A DNA stretch of 60,841 nucleotides from Variovorax sp. J22P240 (GTDB taxonomy: Bacteria; Pseudomonadota; Gammaproteobacteria; Burkholderiales; Burkholderiaceae_C): assembly GCF_030316855.1 (NCBI RefSeq), contig NZ_JASZYR010000023.1, positions 1 to 60,841 on the forward strand. Reading direction: 5' to 3'. The notes under the pieces are model-generated. The model saw only the letters and a list, made by a program, of their open reading frames with translations, was not told where the DNA came from and ran no database searches. The translations under genes and the position numbers were made by a program. How positions within the stretch are numbered: position 1 is the stretch's first letter; each line of letters opens with the position of its first letter. Of the stretch, positions 52,816 to 60,428 are shown piece after piece.

Positions 52816-53380
52816 GGAGACGCTGATTTATTCAGAGTCGCGTCCACGCAGCCGGCGAGCGATGCGTTGTTGATCAAACGCCCGAGGGGACCAGTACGAC
52901 GATGAGCCAACGCAGTTTTGCCAGCGCCGAGTTCGCGATGAAGAAGAAGCGCACGCGGCGCGAGAAGTTTCTCACCGAGATGGAGCGCATCGTGCCCTGG
53001 GCACGTTTGATAGCGGTGATCGAACCGCTGTACCCCAAGAGCGGGCGCGTGGGTCGGCAACCGATCGGCTTGCCGAAGATACGGCGCATGTACTGTCTTC
53101 AGTTGTGGTACGGCTTGGCCGACGAGGCGCTCGAAGACGCGCTGTACGACAGCCAGGCGCTGCGCGACTTCGTGGGCATCGACCTGTCCGCGAGTCGGTG
53201 CCCGACGCGACGACATTGCTGAAGTTTCGGCGCCTGCTGCAGGACAACGACCTCACGCGCGCACTGTTCGAGGAAATCAATGCGCACCTCGCAGAGTAAG
53301 GGTTGCTGATGCGCGCAGGCACGATCGTGGATGCGACCATCATCGCTGCGCCCCGATGCGACTCATAGATCAGCGTTTCC
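52816..53380 (+). mobile_element. Internally deleted IS5-family element (about 565 bp)
   Basis: Left end GGAGACGCTGATTTAT at 52816-52831 and right end, reverse complement, GGAAACGCTGATCTAT (53365-53380) match at 14 of 16 bases. Between them lies only the first half of a transposase. The flanks are CTAG on the left and TTAA on the right, both fitting the YTAR target but not identical. Ends with a deleted middle are the classic source of MITE-like non-autonomous elements. Confidence 0.65.
52902..53355 (+). pseudogene. IS5-family transposase, N-terminal half with frameshift
   Basis: MSQRSFASAEFAMKKKRTRR, EKFLTEMERIVPWARLIAVI, MYCLQLWYGLADEALEDALY, then after a frameshift near 53195 SVPDATTLLKFRRLLQDNDL, TRALFEEINAHLAE, a stop, and RAGTIVDATIIAAP where the first catalytic Asp lies. 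The rest of the catalytic domain is deleted. Related to, but clearly distinct from, the intact transposase at 22649. Confidence 0.85.
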
Positions 53381-53522
53381 TTAAAGCGTTCAAGCGCGAG
53401 ATCAAGCTCAAGGCGATCTATCATTTTGAGAAGCCAGTCGAGACTCCACCCGTGCCGGCCGTTGCTCCGCCTGCCTGATGCCTTTTCGTGTCGCTGCGCC
53501 AGCGTCGACAGCTGGCGCCAAG

Positions 53523-55106
53523 CTAGACAGCCTGCGCGACACGCTGCGATGTCGTCCACACGCTGATCAGCGCACCTGCGGCGTGCAGCACGACGCCGCC
53601 CCAGAGGCCCCAATCGCTCTGCAGCGCCGCACCCCAGCCAAACAGCATGGCGCTGCCCAGCGCAGCCAATGCCACGCCGAGCCAGCGCCGCTCCCGCCGG
53701 GCCAGCCAGACCAGTACTGCAAGGTTGATCATGGAAGCCAGTGCGATCAATGGCCAAGTCCAGTACAAGCCTGGCACCTGCGGCAGCGCAACCAGGCTGC
53801 CCATGCTGAGATAGGTCAGGCCACAGATGGGACACTTCGGAAAAAGCGCGATGGCCATTGCAAGAAGGGTCGACGTCCAACCGGGGATGCCGCGCACGGC
53901 CGGAGCAGCTCGCTGTCGCGCGAAGGGCGTCGATGACGAAGCGGGCACCGCCGGCGCCGGGATCACCTTCTCCTGAGAGGCAGAAAGCAACTGCTGCACG
54001 TCTTCCAGCAGCTCTTCTTCGCGCCATTGCAACCGGCGATGGACTGCGGCCACGTGCCCGGCCAGGTCCAGCACGAACACCTCGATGCGATGCCTGTTGA
54101 CCACGTGGCCCACGAAACTGACGCCCAGGCCCAGTGCCCGGCTCAGGCGCTCGTGCCCCTCGATGACGCGCAAGACGCGGTGGCCCGCCGCGAATTGCAT
54201 GCCGCGGCTCGCCGCGTAGCCGCGCAGGCGTTGCGGCGAATCGAAGGTCGGGTCGTAGGTGATGGCAGCGATGCGCACCTGCTCGAAGCATCCGGCTTGC
54301 CGCAGCAGGTCTTGCATTCGGGCGAGCTTGCTGATCGTCAGCGAGCATTTGCGCGCGTTGTCGCAGCGCGTGTAGAAGAACGCCAGCACCGTCGGCGCGC
54401 CGACGAACAGCTCGTCCCAATCCAGGCGCTGCGCATCCTGGTCTTCCAGGACCACATCGCTCATCCTGGTGTTGATGCAACTCGCGAGCGCATCGCGGCT
54501 GCTGTGCCATTGCGGCCCACTGCCGTCGTGGCCATGCGCCATGGGCAGCGCCTGCACGGCGTGCGTCAGTGCGGCGCGCTGTTCGGGCGCCAACCCGGGC
54601 TGCTGCAGAAGCGTCTGCAATGCGGCGCGTTCGCCGGCCGCGGCGGGACCCAGCCATTGCAAGGCGCGCATCACCTCGTCAAAGGCCGGCGCCGCATCTC
54701 CTTCCGACGCCGTACCGCCGTAGCGCGAGAGATCGACGGCGTCGTCGGACTGAGACAGCGTGGTCAAGGCCGACGTCACGAAAGGCGCGAGCGATGGGTG
54801 CGGCGACGCGACGTGCTGCAGGACGCGCGCGGCGGCAGCTAGGAGATAGGGGCTGTGGCCGCTTTGAAGTTCCTCGGCTGCGAACGGAACCGATGCCGGC
54901 CACGGCCTCGGTCCACGCATCAGGGCCAACAAGGCGTGCCCGCGCATCCTCACCACTGCCGCAGCACCACGCTGCCCGTAGGCCGGATGGCTTTCTTCGA
55001 GCAAACCGAGCAGTTCGGCAGGCGCAGCCGGGCTCTGCGAGGCGAAGTCCACGGCGGCGCGGAAGCGCGCCTCCGTCCATGCGTCGGTTTCCAGCGGCTC
55101 GGCCAT
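53523..55106 (-). CDS. HEAT-like / SCO-like / membrane fusion protein of the tyrosinase operon
   Basis: 527 residues in three parts. Residues 1-190 are helical repeats (AELLGLLEESHPAYGQRGAA, YLLAAAARVLQHVASPHPSL). Residues ~225-375 form a thioredoxin/SCO1-like domain: PTVLAFFYTRCDNARKCSLT with C248 and C254 (C-x5-C, wider than the usual C-x3-C of SCO), RIAAITYDPTFDSPQRLRGY, and the closing VNRHRIEVFVLDLAG with His339 at the SCO copper-His position. Residues ~405-527 have about four membrane helices with a CPIC motif (C425, C428) as in MerC-like proteins. I infer a copper chaperone for the tyrosinase encoded upstream. Begins 14 bp after the HEAT gene. Confidence 0.75.
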   Translation of the reverse strand: MAEPLETDAWTEARFRAAVDFASQSPAAPAELLGLLEESHPAYGQRGAAAVVRMRGHALLALMRGPRPWPASVPFAAEELQSGHSPYLLAAAARVLQHVASPHPSLAPFVTSALTTLSQSDDAVDLSRYGGTASEGDAAPAFDEVMRALQWLGPAAAGERAALQTLLQQPGLAPEQRAALTHAVQALPMAHGHDGSGPQWHSSRDALASCINTRMSDVVLEDQDAQRLDWDELFVGAPTVLAFFYTRCDNARKCSLTISKLARMQDLLRQAGCFEQVRIAAITYDPTFDSPQRLRGYAASRGMQFAAGHRVLRVIEGHERLSRALGLGVSFVGHVVNRHRIEVFVLDLAGHVAAVHRRLQWREEELLEDVQQLLSASQEKVIPAPAVPASSSTPFARQRAAPAVRGIPGWTSTLLAMAIALFPKCPICGLTYLSMGSLVALPQVPGLYWTWPLIALASMINLAVLVWLARRERRWLGVALAALGSAMLFGWGAALQSDWGLWGGVVLHAAGALISVWTTSQRVAQAV

Positions 55107-55120
55107 GGTGGACCCAGCGA

Positions 55121-56041
55121 TCAGCCGCCGACACGCTTGCTGTACTGCGCCGCGACGCGGGCCAGGGTATCGGGCGTGTCTTCGCCCTTGCGCTGCAGAC
55201 CATCGACGTAGTCCTGCAAGGCCTTATCGCCCGAGAGGGTCTTTGCATCGCCGAAATGCGCCAGTGCGTTCAGACCCAGTGAGCGCAGGGCGTCGCTCTC
55301 GCTCTCGTCAAGCGCGATATCGCGCGCGCACTGCTGCAGGCGTTCCGGCGCCAACTGGTGTAGCGCGGCTGCTGCAATCTGGCGGACCTCCATCGGCTCG
55401 GCCCGGCTGCGCAGAACATTCTCGAACATGGGCGCCGAGCCACCGTCGGCTGCGAGAACGCGCAAGGCCTCACGGCGCGCCAGCGCATTGGAAGGATCCT
55501 CGGCGATCTGGCGCGCCACCTCGAAGGCTCCGGCATGCACGTCGTAGCTCAGGAGTTGCAGGGCCTTCTCGGCCGGCACCATCGCCTTGTCCGGGTCCTG
55601 CAAGCCTTCGAGGAGCATGGCCTGCGTGTCACCGTCGTTTTCACGCGCCAGGATGCCCAGCACGCGTTGACGCAGTTCGAAATCGGGGTCGCTGCGCAAG
55701 GTGCGCAACGCCGAAAGATATTCCGGCCGGTAAGGGGCAAAGACGCTTCCGCCAAAAGTCGCCGATTGCAGTGCCGACAACGCTGCGTAGCGTACCCCGA
55801 GCGGCGTCGCGGCATCGCGCACCAGACCCAGCACAGAGCGGAAGCTGGCCTTGCTGCCGCAGACTTCGCTCCATCCCAGGCGCATGGCCGCGGCCGCGCG
55901 TGCCTTGGGTTTCGCATCCGCGTCCAGGGCCAGCGCCAGGCCCTTCGAGGCGGCAGGGGCGTGCTTGGCGACCTTCTTGGCAGCGGACTTGGCGGGTGTT
56001 TTCGCCGCGGTCTTTCTCGGCGGGTTCTTGCGTGCAGGCAT
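55121..56041 (-). CDS. HEAT-repeat protein with basic Lys/Ala N-terminal tail
   Basis: 306 residues. The first 35 (MPARKNPPRKTAAKTPAKSA, AKKVAKHAPAASKG) are a histone-H1-like Lys-Ala-Pro tail. The rest is an array of HEAT-like helical pairs (GVRYAALSALQSATFGG, ELRQRVLGILARENDGDTQA, NALARREALRVLAADGG, EVRQIAAAALHQLAPERLQQ, ALRSLGLNALAHFGDAKTLS). HEAT arrays bind partner proteins; here it may hold the tyrosinase or its chaperone. ATG 56041 is preferred (GGAG nine bases upstream). Sits between the tyrosinase (27 bp) and the SCO-like gene (14 bp), one operon. Confidence 0.8.
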   Translation of the reverse strand: MPARKNPPRKTAAKTPAKSAAKKVAKHAPAASKGLALALDADAKPKARAAAAMRLGWSEVCGSKASFRSVLGLVRDAATPLGVRYAALSALQSATFGGSVFAPYRPEYLSALRTLRSDPDFELRQRVLGILARENDGDTQAMLLEGLQDPDKAMVPAEKALQLLSYDVHAGAFEVARQIAEDPSNALARREALRVLAADGGSAPMFENVLRSRAEPMEVRQIAAAALHQLAPERLQQCARDIALDESESDALRSLGLNALAHFGDAKTLSGDKALQDYVDGLQRKGEDTPDTLARVAAQYSKRVGG

Positions 56042-56068
56042 GGTCAATGGCTCCGAAGCGTCGACGGT

Positions 56069-57310
56069 TCACGAAACATCATCGTAGGCAAAGCCCAGCA
56101 CCGACGCGGGTGCCACACTGCCTTGGTAGTCGAGCATGTCACGAACTCGCGGCTGCGGCCCTGGCCTGCTTACCGTCGGCGATCCCGACAGCGCGCCCCC
56201 TGGCGCATTGACCGGCCGCGGCGGCGTGATCACGCCGTTCCAGGGCCACATGGTGTCGTTGAGGTTGTGGCCTACGCGCAGGCTGGTGGGAGTGGCTCCG
56301 CTGGCATACGAAGCGGGCGTCGCAGGATCAAACCGCTTGTTCTTGCGTTGCCATCTGGCCCACAGGCGATCCACGTTGCAATGCAGGAGGAAGAACAAGG
56401 GATCTCTCGCCGCAGTGGGGACGCTCGTGATCGGGCCACTGAAGGACGAGACGTGCGCGGTGCCATGCGGGTTGCCTTCCATTGCAGTGAAAGCCGCGAA
56501 GTTCGTCCCCAGCGCCAAGGTGTCGGCCTCGCTGAACACGCCGCGAGCGGCCATGGTCGCCGGGTCGAATCCCGGCTGTGCGCGCCGGATCACTCCGAGC
56601 ACGCCGTCGGTGGTCCAGAAGGTGAGCGGATTGGCGGGGTGGAACTCGGCATTGCCGAGCGCATCCGTCTCTCCGAGAAACTCGCGCGTGAACAAACTGG
56701 CCGCCGGACGATCGAAGCGCCAGTAGGGCAACGCGACCGAGGGATCGATGGCTTGCAGTTCGCGCTCCAGGTCCAGTAGGTAGGCCCGGTGCCAAGGCAG
56801 GAAGCCGGCAGCGCCATGCGCTTCGTTCGTCGACGCAAGGACATGCATGTTGCGGAAGTCGGCAAAGCGCCCGGTGCCGCGGTCATTGAGTTGTGCCAGC
56901 GCGGCGACAAAGCGGTCACGTTCCGCAGCGGAGAGCCGCGTGGCGTTCTTGCGCACGCGAACCATCACCGGCAGCTTGCCGATCACATTGCCTTTGAATC
57001 GAGCGACGACACGAACGTCACCATCGGCCACGCTAGGGCGCCCGAAACGGCCGTACACCCTCACCGTCACCGAGCTGCCATTGCGCGGCAGCGCGACCTT
57101 GAGTGTCGGCGTCGGCTTGGGAGCGGTGGGACTTGCTGCGCTGAACAGCAGGTCGCCCCCTGCGGGATCTCGTTCGGACGCCAAGGTCACGGTCAGCGGC
57201 GGCCCGAGTGTTGGCACGTCGGCCAGGCGCAGGCGCAATGGCGAGGCCGCCCATGTCAGATAGCGTGCCTGCCTGCCACTGCTGTTATTGATGGTGATGT
57301 CTACTTGCAT
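56069..57310 (-). CDS. Tyrosinase-family binuclear copper oxidase with N-terminal extension
   Basis: 413 residues. CuA ligands H156 (NMHVLAS), H165 (NEAHGAAGF), H174 (LPWHRAYLLDLERELQ); CuB ligands H282 and H286 (NPHGTAH) and H310 (ARDPLFFLLHCNVDRLWARW). All six are in place, so an active type-3 copper centre is expected, oxidising phenols or catechols. The first ~125 residues are a beta-rich extension (VDITINNSSGRQARYLTWAA, TLKVALPRNGSSVTVRVYGR) not typical of simple bacterial tyrosinases. No signal peptide. ATG 57310 has GGAGGAG eight bases upstream and starts the operon with the HEAT and SCO-like genes. Confidence 0.92.
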   Translation of the reverse strand: MQVDITINNSSGRQARYLTWAASPLRLRLADVPTLGPPLTVTLASERDPAGGDLLFSAASPTAPKPTPTLKVALPRNGSSVTVRVYGRFGRPSVADGDVRVVARFKGNVIGKLPVMVRVRKNATRLSAAERDRFVAALAQLNDRGTGRFADFRNMHVLASTNEAHGAAGFLPWHRAYLLDLERELQAIDPSVALPYWRFDRPAASLFTREFLGETDALGNAEFHPANPLTFWTTDGVLGVIRRAQPGFDPATMAARGVFSEADTLALGTNFAAFTAMEGNPHGTAHVSSFSGPITSVPTAARDPLFFLLHCNVDRLWARWQRKNKRFDPATPASYASGATPTSLRVGHNLNDTMWPWNGVITPPRPVNAPGGALSGSPTVSRPGPQPRVRDMLDYQGSVAPASVLGFAYDDVS

Positions 57311-57450
57311 CGCGCAGACTCCTCCAATGACGTCAACCGCTAACCGTACCTCGACGTCGGGAAAACGACAACCATCAAACTGTGTAGGCGTATCCGGTGA
57401 GGGTCGGGCGGCGGCGAACTGCCTGGCCAAAACGTCCTACCTCTGAACAT

Positions 57451-57483
57451 TTGTTGCACCGCACACCTCCAGGAAATGGATGC
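57451..57483. repeat. 33-bp direct repeat, right copy
   Basis: Second copy of the repeat at 48781-48813, with T for C at positions 5 and 19. It lies upstream of the tyrosinase gene and at the truncated end of the next fragment, so it marks a breakpoint. Confidence 0.75.
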
Positions 57484-57495
57484 ACTCCAGTAGTC

Positions 57496-57716
57496 AGTGA
57501 ACAGCCCAGTAGCGCAGGCCGCCGCCGTTGCTCACGGGCTGGCTTCCCATCTTTGGTCGGAGTTGTACTGGAACGGCACGCTGATGAGGGCGGCGACCGG
57601 GTTCGACAGCTTCTTGGCCAGTTCCTCGTCACTCTGCGCATGGCTATCTGGCAGAGCGCCCATGCCAGTATCGCGAGGCCGACCCGACCTCCGCGCAACG
57701 ACTTGCGACGCATCAT
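57496..57716 (-). pseudogene. N-terminal remnant of an outer-membrane transporter-like exported protein
   Basis: In one frame the minus strand gives a signal peptide (MRRKSLRGGRVGLAILAWAL CQ) and in the other SHAQSDEELAKKLSNPVAAL and ISVPFQYNSDQ, the start of a proteobacterial exported family often labelled transporter (E-x-LAK-x-LSNPVA-x-LISVPFQ). The frameshift is near 57650 and the rest is cut at the 33-bp repeat. Confidence 0.55.
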
Positions 57717-57764
57717 GGGCGGAATTCATTCCAAAGTCGCGCACTGTAGTTGGGTGTCAGGGCC

Positions 57765-58109
57765 TCAGCGTGCGGAGTTCTGCTTGCAGTCTTCGGCCGT
57801 GCCCTTGCAGTCATCCCGCCGTGATGGCGCGGCGGGCGCCGGGCGAGTATTGCCGGCACTCGGCGCCGCATCCGCCGGAGGCTTTTCCACCATGCCGGGA
57901 TCCTTGTTAGGGGGCGGAGGCTTCGCGAGCTGCGGATCCACCGTGGCCGGCGGTTTCACGACCATTTCACGATCGGTGCCTGGGCGCGTTTCAGAACCTG
58001 ACGGCCCGGGCTGCCTGTCCGTCGGTTGCGCGGCGGCCGAAACGATCGACAGCGCCGCGGCACCGAGGACCAGCACCGGCCTCACCAATGACAGTCGAGC
58101 AAACATCAT
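57765..58109 (-). CDS. Small exported proline-rich protein
   Basis: About 114 residues. Signal peptide LVRPVLVLGAAALSIVSAAA with cleavage before QPTD; the mature part is Pro, Lys and Ala-rich (VVKPPATVDPQLAKPPPPNK) and ends with two Cys (DDCKGTAEDCKQNSAR). AAGGAG precedes ATG 58109. Likely periplasmic, unstructured. No family recognised. Confidence 0.6.
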   Translation of the reverse strand: MMFARLSLVRPVLVLGAAALSIVSAAAQPTDRQPGPSGSETRPGTDREMVVKPPATVDPQLAKPPPPNKDPGMVEKPPADAAPSAGNTRPAPAAPSRRDDCKGTAEDCKQNSAR

Positions 58110-58261
58110 CTGCTCCTTGGAACTTGATGTGTCCCACGCACCGAACTGTTTCATAGCGAGGACGCAGGCCGATGTAGGCGTCCCGCGCGGATACCCGACG
58201 GCCGCCGGCGCGGCACCCGAATCGGGCGCCCGTCCGCTTGTCGGTCATCACGCACTATCGA

Positions 58262-58553
58262 CCATGCGGTCCGAATCCCCAGGGATGGCACGTTCGACGT
58301 TGTCGCTGAGGCGTTGTCACGCATCGCGCGTCGCGTGCTTCGCGCGCTCCCATTCCAATGACGACCGGCCGCGAGCCGTGCCCCAGTCACGACCTAGTTC
58401 CGCTTCAACATCGTCGAACTTCGGGTCCGGGTAGCAACTGAGACGCTCACAGGCAAGCGCCCACGTCAACTGGGTATCCATGAGCCATACGTCGCGGCCC
58501 AAATCGACCAAGAACGCGTCGTCGCACAGCAGGGTTTGATAGTCGGTGTCCAC
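58262..58553 (-). pseudogene. Chimeric relic joining two small genes of the 9-kb cluster
   Basis: The frame reads DTQLTWALACERLS, which matches the protein at 9482-9676 (QLTWVLACERLG), then directly YPDPKFDDVEAELGRDWGTA RGRSSLEWERAKHATRDA and a TGA, which matches the C-terminal half of the glycine-zipper protein at 8810-9322. After the TGA (Trp in the intact copy) the match goes on with QRLSDNVERAIPGDSDR. So a deletion fused two neighbours and a point mutation then stopped the frame. Confidence 0.7.
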
Positions 58554-58556
58554 CTC

Positions 58557-58823
58557 TCAGGCGTCTCCGCGTTCGTCGCCAGTTCGCTCTTTGGCCCATG
58601 TCATCGCAAGCTCCTTCGCGCGTCCAAGCGCCTGCCGCGCTGAGTCAAACCGCTCAGTGTCGAGAACGAGGGTCCGAATGTCGTCGCTCGGGGGCGCCTT
58701 GTAGCGAACGGTCGCCTGAAACTTGCCGGAGGGCAGTTGCTCGCCGCCGCACAAGAAATGCCACCCCTCGAACTCGAGGGTCTCCATCTCGTCCATCTTT
58801 GCCTTTCGATCCCATTGCTTCAT
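58557..58823 (-). CDS. Small protein related to the broken gene at 12788
   Basis: 88 residues, MKQWDRKAKMDEMETLEFEG, WHFLCGGEQLPSGKFQATVR, then TERFDSARQALGRAKELAMT and WAKERTGDERGDA. The W-x-F start, VRY strand and terminal A-x-x-W-x-x-ERTGD helix parallel the frameshifted protein at 12788-13058. Intact here. ATG 58796 is an alternative start. Confidence 0.55.
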   Translation of the reverse strand: MKQWDRKAKMDEMETLEFEGWHFLCGGEQLPSGKFQATVRYKAPPSDDIRTLVLDTERFDSARQALGRAKELAMTWAKERTGDERGDA

Positions 58824-58858
58824 GGGTGAACCTTCGCGAAAACCAGCCGAGGGGACCG

Positions 58859-59545
58859 CTAGATGTCCTCCGGGCTCGGCGGCTTTCCGGAGTCCATCAT
58901 GCGCGCCAACGCGCTCGTCTGCGCCGCACCAGCCTGAAAGTACCCCGCCACGGTGTCCGTGCTGCGATGCCCCGTCATGGCCATGGTTTCCTGCAAGGGC
59001 ATGTTCTGCCGCCCGGCTTCGGTCACGAAACCCGAGCGCAACGAGTGCGCCGAGAAATCATCCCCCACGCCGGCCAGCGCACACCGCTCCTTCACGATGT
59101 CCCGCACCGCCGTCCCCGAGAGTCCATCGGTGCCCAGTCTCCCGTTCTTGAGGATCCGCCGGAAGAGGGGGCCCGAGGTGATCCCGCTCGCCTTGAGCCA
59201 GGCATCGAGCGCTTCAGCGGCCGACCCGACCACCGGTTTCACGTCTTCCGGCCGCACCTTCCCGTTGTGGTTGGTCTTGGAACTAGCCAGCGTGTACAGA
59301 AAATTCCCGCCATCGACGCGCCGCAGGTTTTCATGAACCGCCTCTGACACTTCCGAGCGCCGGCGCCCACCCGAGGCCCACGCAAAGAGCAGCAGGGCGC
59401 GGTCGCGTTTTCCTTTCAACGAGTCGTCGCAAGTTTCCAAGACCGCCTCCAGCGGCTCCTTGGTCAGCGCACGCTGCTTGTGGGGCAGGGCGTTGCGCTT
59501 GGCGTCCCAGACCTGAGCCTCCTGGATGCACGGCCACCATTTCGA
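58859..59545 (-). CDS. Tyrosine recombinase/phage-type integrase, catalytic domain only
   Basis: The catalytic domain is complete: Arg in LLLFAWASGGRRRSEVSEAV, Lys in SSKTNHNGKVRP, H-x-x-R in FSAHSLRSGFVTEAG, His in MTGHRSTDTVAGYFQ with the nucleophile Tyr. Upstream residues (QVWDAKRNALPHKQRALTKE) still belong to it, but the frame then meets a TGA near 59555, so the N-terminal arm/core-binding domain (~120 residues) is missing. A TTG near 59440 or 59450 would be the only start. It may be the integrase that brought in part of this island. No att site or tRNA was identified. Confidence 0.8.
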   Translation of the reverse strand, partial: SKWWPCIQEAQVWDAKRNALPHKQRALTKEPLEAVLETCDDSLKGKRDRALLLFAWASGGRRRSEVSEAVHENLRRVDGGNFLYTLASSKTNHNGKVRPEDVKPVVGSAAEALDAWLKASGITSGPLFRRILKNGRLGTDGLSGTAVRDIVKERCALAGVGDDFSAHSLRSGFVTEAGRQNMPLQETMAMTGHRSTDTVAGYFQAGAAQTSALARMMDSGKPPSPEDI

Positions 59546-59780
59546 ACTAGTTGGTCTCGCGCCGGAAAGAACTCACCTGTTCCTTGTTTGAGCGCAACCG
59601 TTGCGGGCGGCAAAGCGGCCATTTGCAAAGAAGACTGACGCGGGCATTTCTGACGCTGCTGCTTCGTTGCAGAGCGCACCTGTTCAAGTTGAACCGGATC
59701 GTCACGTCTCTCGCGGTCACGTCGGAGAATCCGACTAAAGGATCGCCGCGCGCCTGCGGACACAAGAAGATCGGCGTCCA

Positions 59781-59810
59781 TGGAACAGTGTGGCACAAAT
59801 GTGCTACATT
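59781..59810 (+). promoter_or_regulatory. Autoregulated promoter/operator of the ParDE-like pair
   Basis: Inverted repeat TGTGGCACA (59789-59797), AA, TGTGCTACA (59800-59808), one mismatch, overlaps a possible -10 TACATT (59805-59810) with TGGAAC at 59781-59786 as a weak -35, 18-bp spacing. A ribbon-helix-helix antitoxin would bind such a repeat and repress its own operon. Confidence 0.65.
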
Positions 59811-59842
59811 AGAGTCGCTCAGAAGATCCAAGAAGGCTGCCC

Positions 59843-60127
59843 ATGTCCACGACCACGATCCGAATGGAAGATGCCCTGAAAGCCCGCATCGCGGCGGCTG
59901 CCGAGAGGGCCGGAAAGTCTTCACATGCCTTCATTCTGGATGCACTATCCGAAACGGTGGAGCGCATGGAGACGGACGACGAGTTGCATCGGATTGCCGA
60001 CGAGCGGTGGGTTGCTTTAAAGCGGACTGGCAAATCGGTGGCCTGGACGGATGCGAAGGAATACTTGCAGGCCCGCGCTACCGGAAAGAAAGTGCGGCGG
60101 CCGCTAGCGCGACAGCCAGCGCGTTGA
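59843..60127 (+). CDS. Ribbon-helix-helix (CopG/ParD-like) antitoxin
   Basis: 94 residues. MSTTTIRMEDALKARIAAAA, ERAGKSSHAFILDALSETVE is a typical ribbon (TTTIRM) plus two helices that dimerise and bind DNA; the C-terminal part (ELHRIADERWVALKRTGKSV AWTDAKEYL) would wrap the toxin. AAGG lies before ATG 59843. Toxin follows after 7 bp. Confidence 0.88.
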   Translation: MSTTTIRMEDALKARIAAAAERAGKSSHAFILDALSETVERMETDDELHRIADERWVALKRTGKSVAWTDAKEYLQARATGKKVRRPLARQPAR

Positions 60128-60134
60128 TCGAGTC

Positions 60135-60428
60135 ATGGCTCGAATCGAGCTTGCTCCCGAAGTTGTTGACGACCTTGATCGCTTCTTGGATCACATGACG
60201 CAGTTCGATGCGGTGGACATCGCGAAGCGGATCGAGGAAATCATCGAGGCCATCCAGATTCTCGCGCATAGTCCTCAGATCGGCAGACCGGTGAAAGACG
60301 GCAAACGGGAATTGGTCATCGGCAAGGGTGCTCGAGGCTATGTCGCCTTGTATCGCTACTTGGCCGAGGTCGAGACTGTTTTCATATTGGCAATCCGCGC
60401 GCAGCGAGAGTCTGGTTTCAAGCATTGA
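60135..60428 (+). CDS. ParE/RelE-superfamily toxin
   Basis: 97 residues. MARIELAPEVVDDLDRFLDH start, then RIEEIIEAIQILAHSPQIGR, PVKDGKRELVIGKGARGYVA, LYRYLAEVETVFILAIRAQR: the alpha-alpha-beta fold with R-x-L-x-x-G-x-x-GYVA-x-Y and V-x-IL-x-IR-x-QRE of ParE/RelE toxins. Whether it attacks gyrase or mRNA cannot be told from sequence. Intact and paired with its antitoxin, so the module is likely active. Confidence 0.88.
   Translation: MARIELAPEVVDDLDRFLDHMTQFDAVDIAKRIEEIIEAIQILAHSPQIGRPVKDGKRELVIGKGARGYVALYRYLAEVETVFILAIRAQRESGFKH

Noticed and set aside
53356..53478. 40-residue ORF MRLIDQRFLKAFKREIKLKA...
   Set aside because: It starts inside the IS5 right end and crosses the repeat, so it is probably accidental; no ribosome site.
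52972..54657. 561-residue minus-strand frame over the SCO-like gene
   Set aside because: It is Arg/Ala-rich and in a different frame from the SCO-like protein, which has clear motifs.
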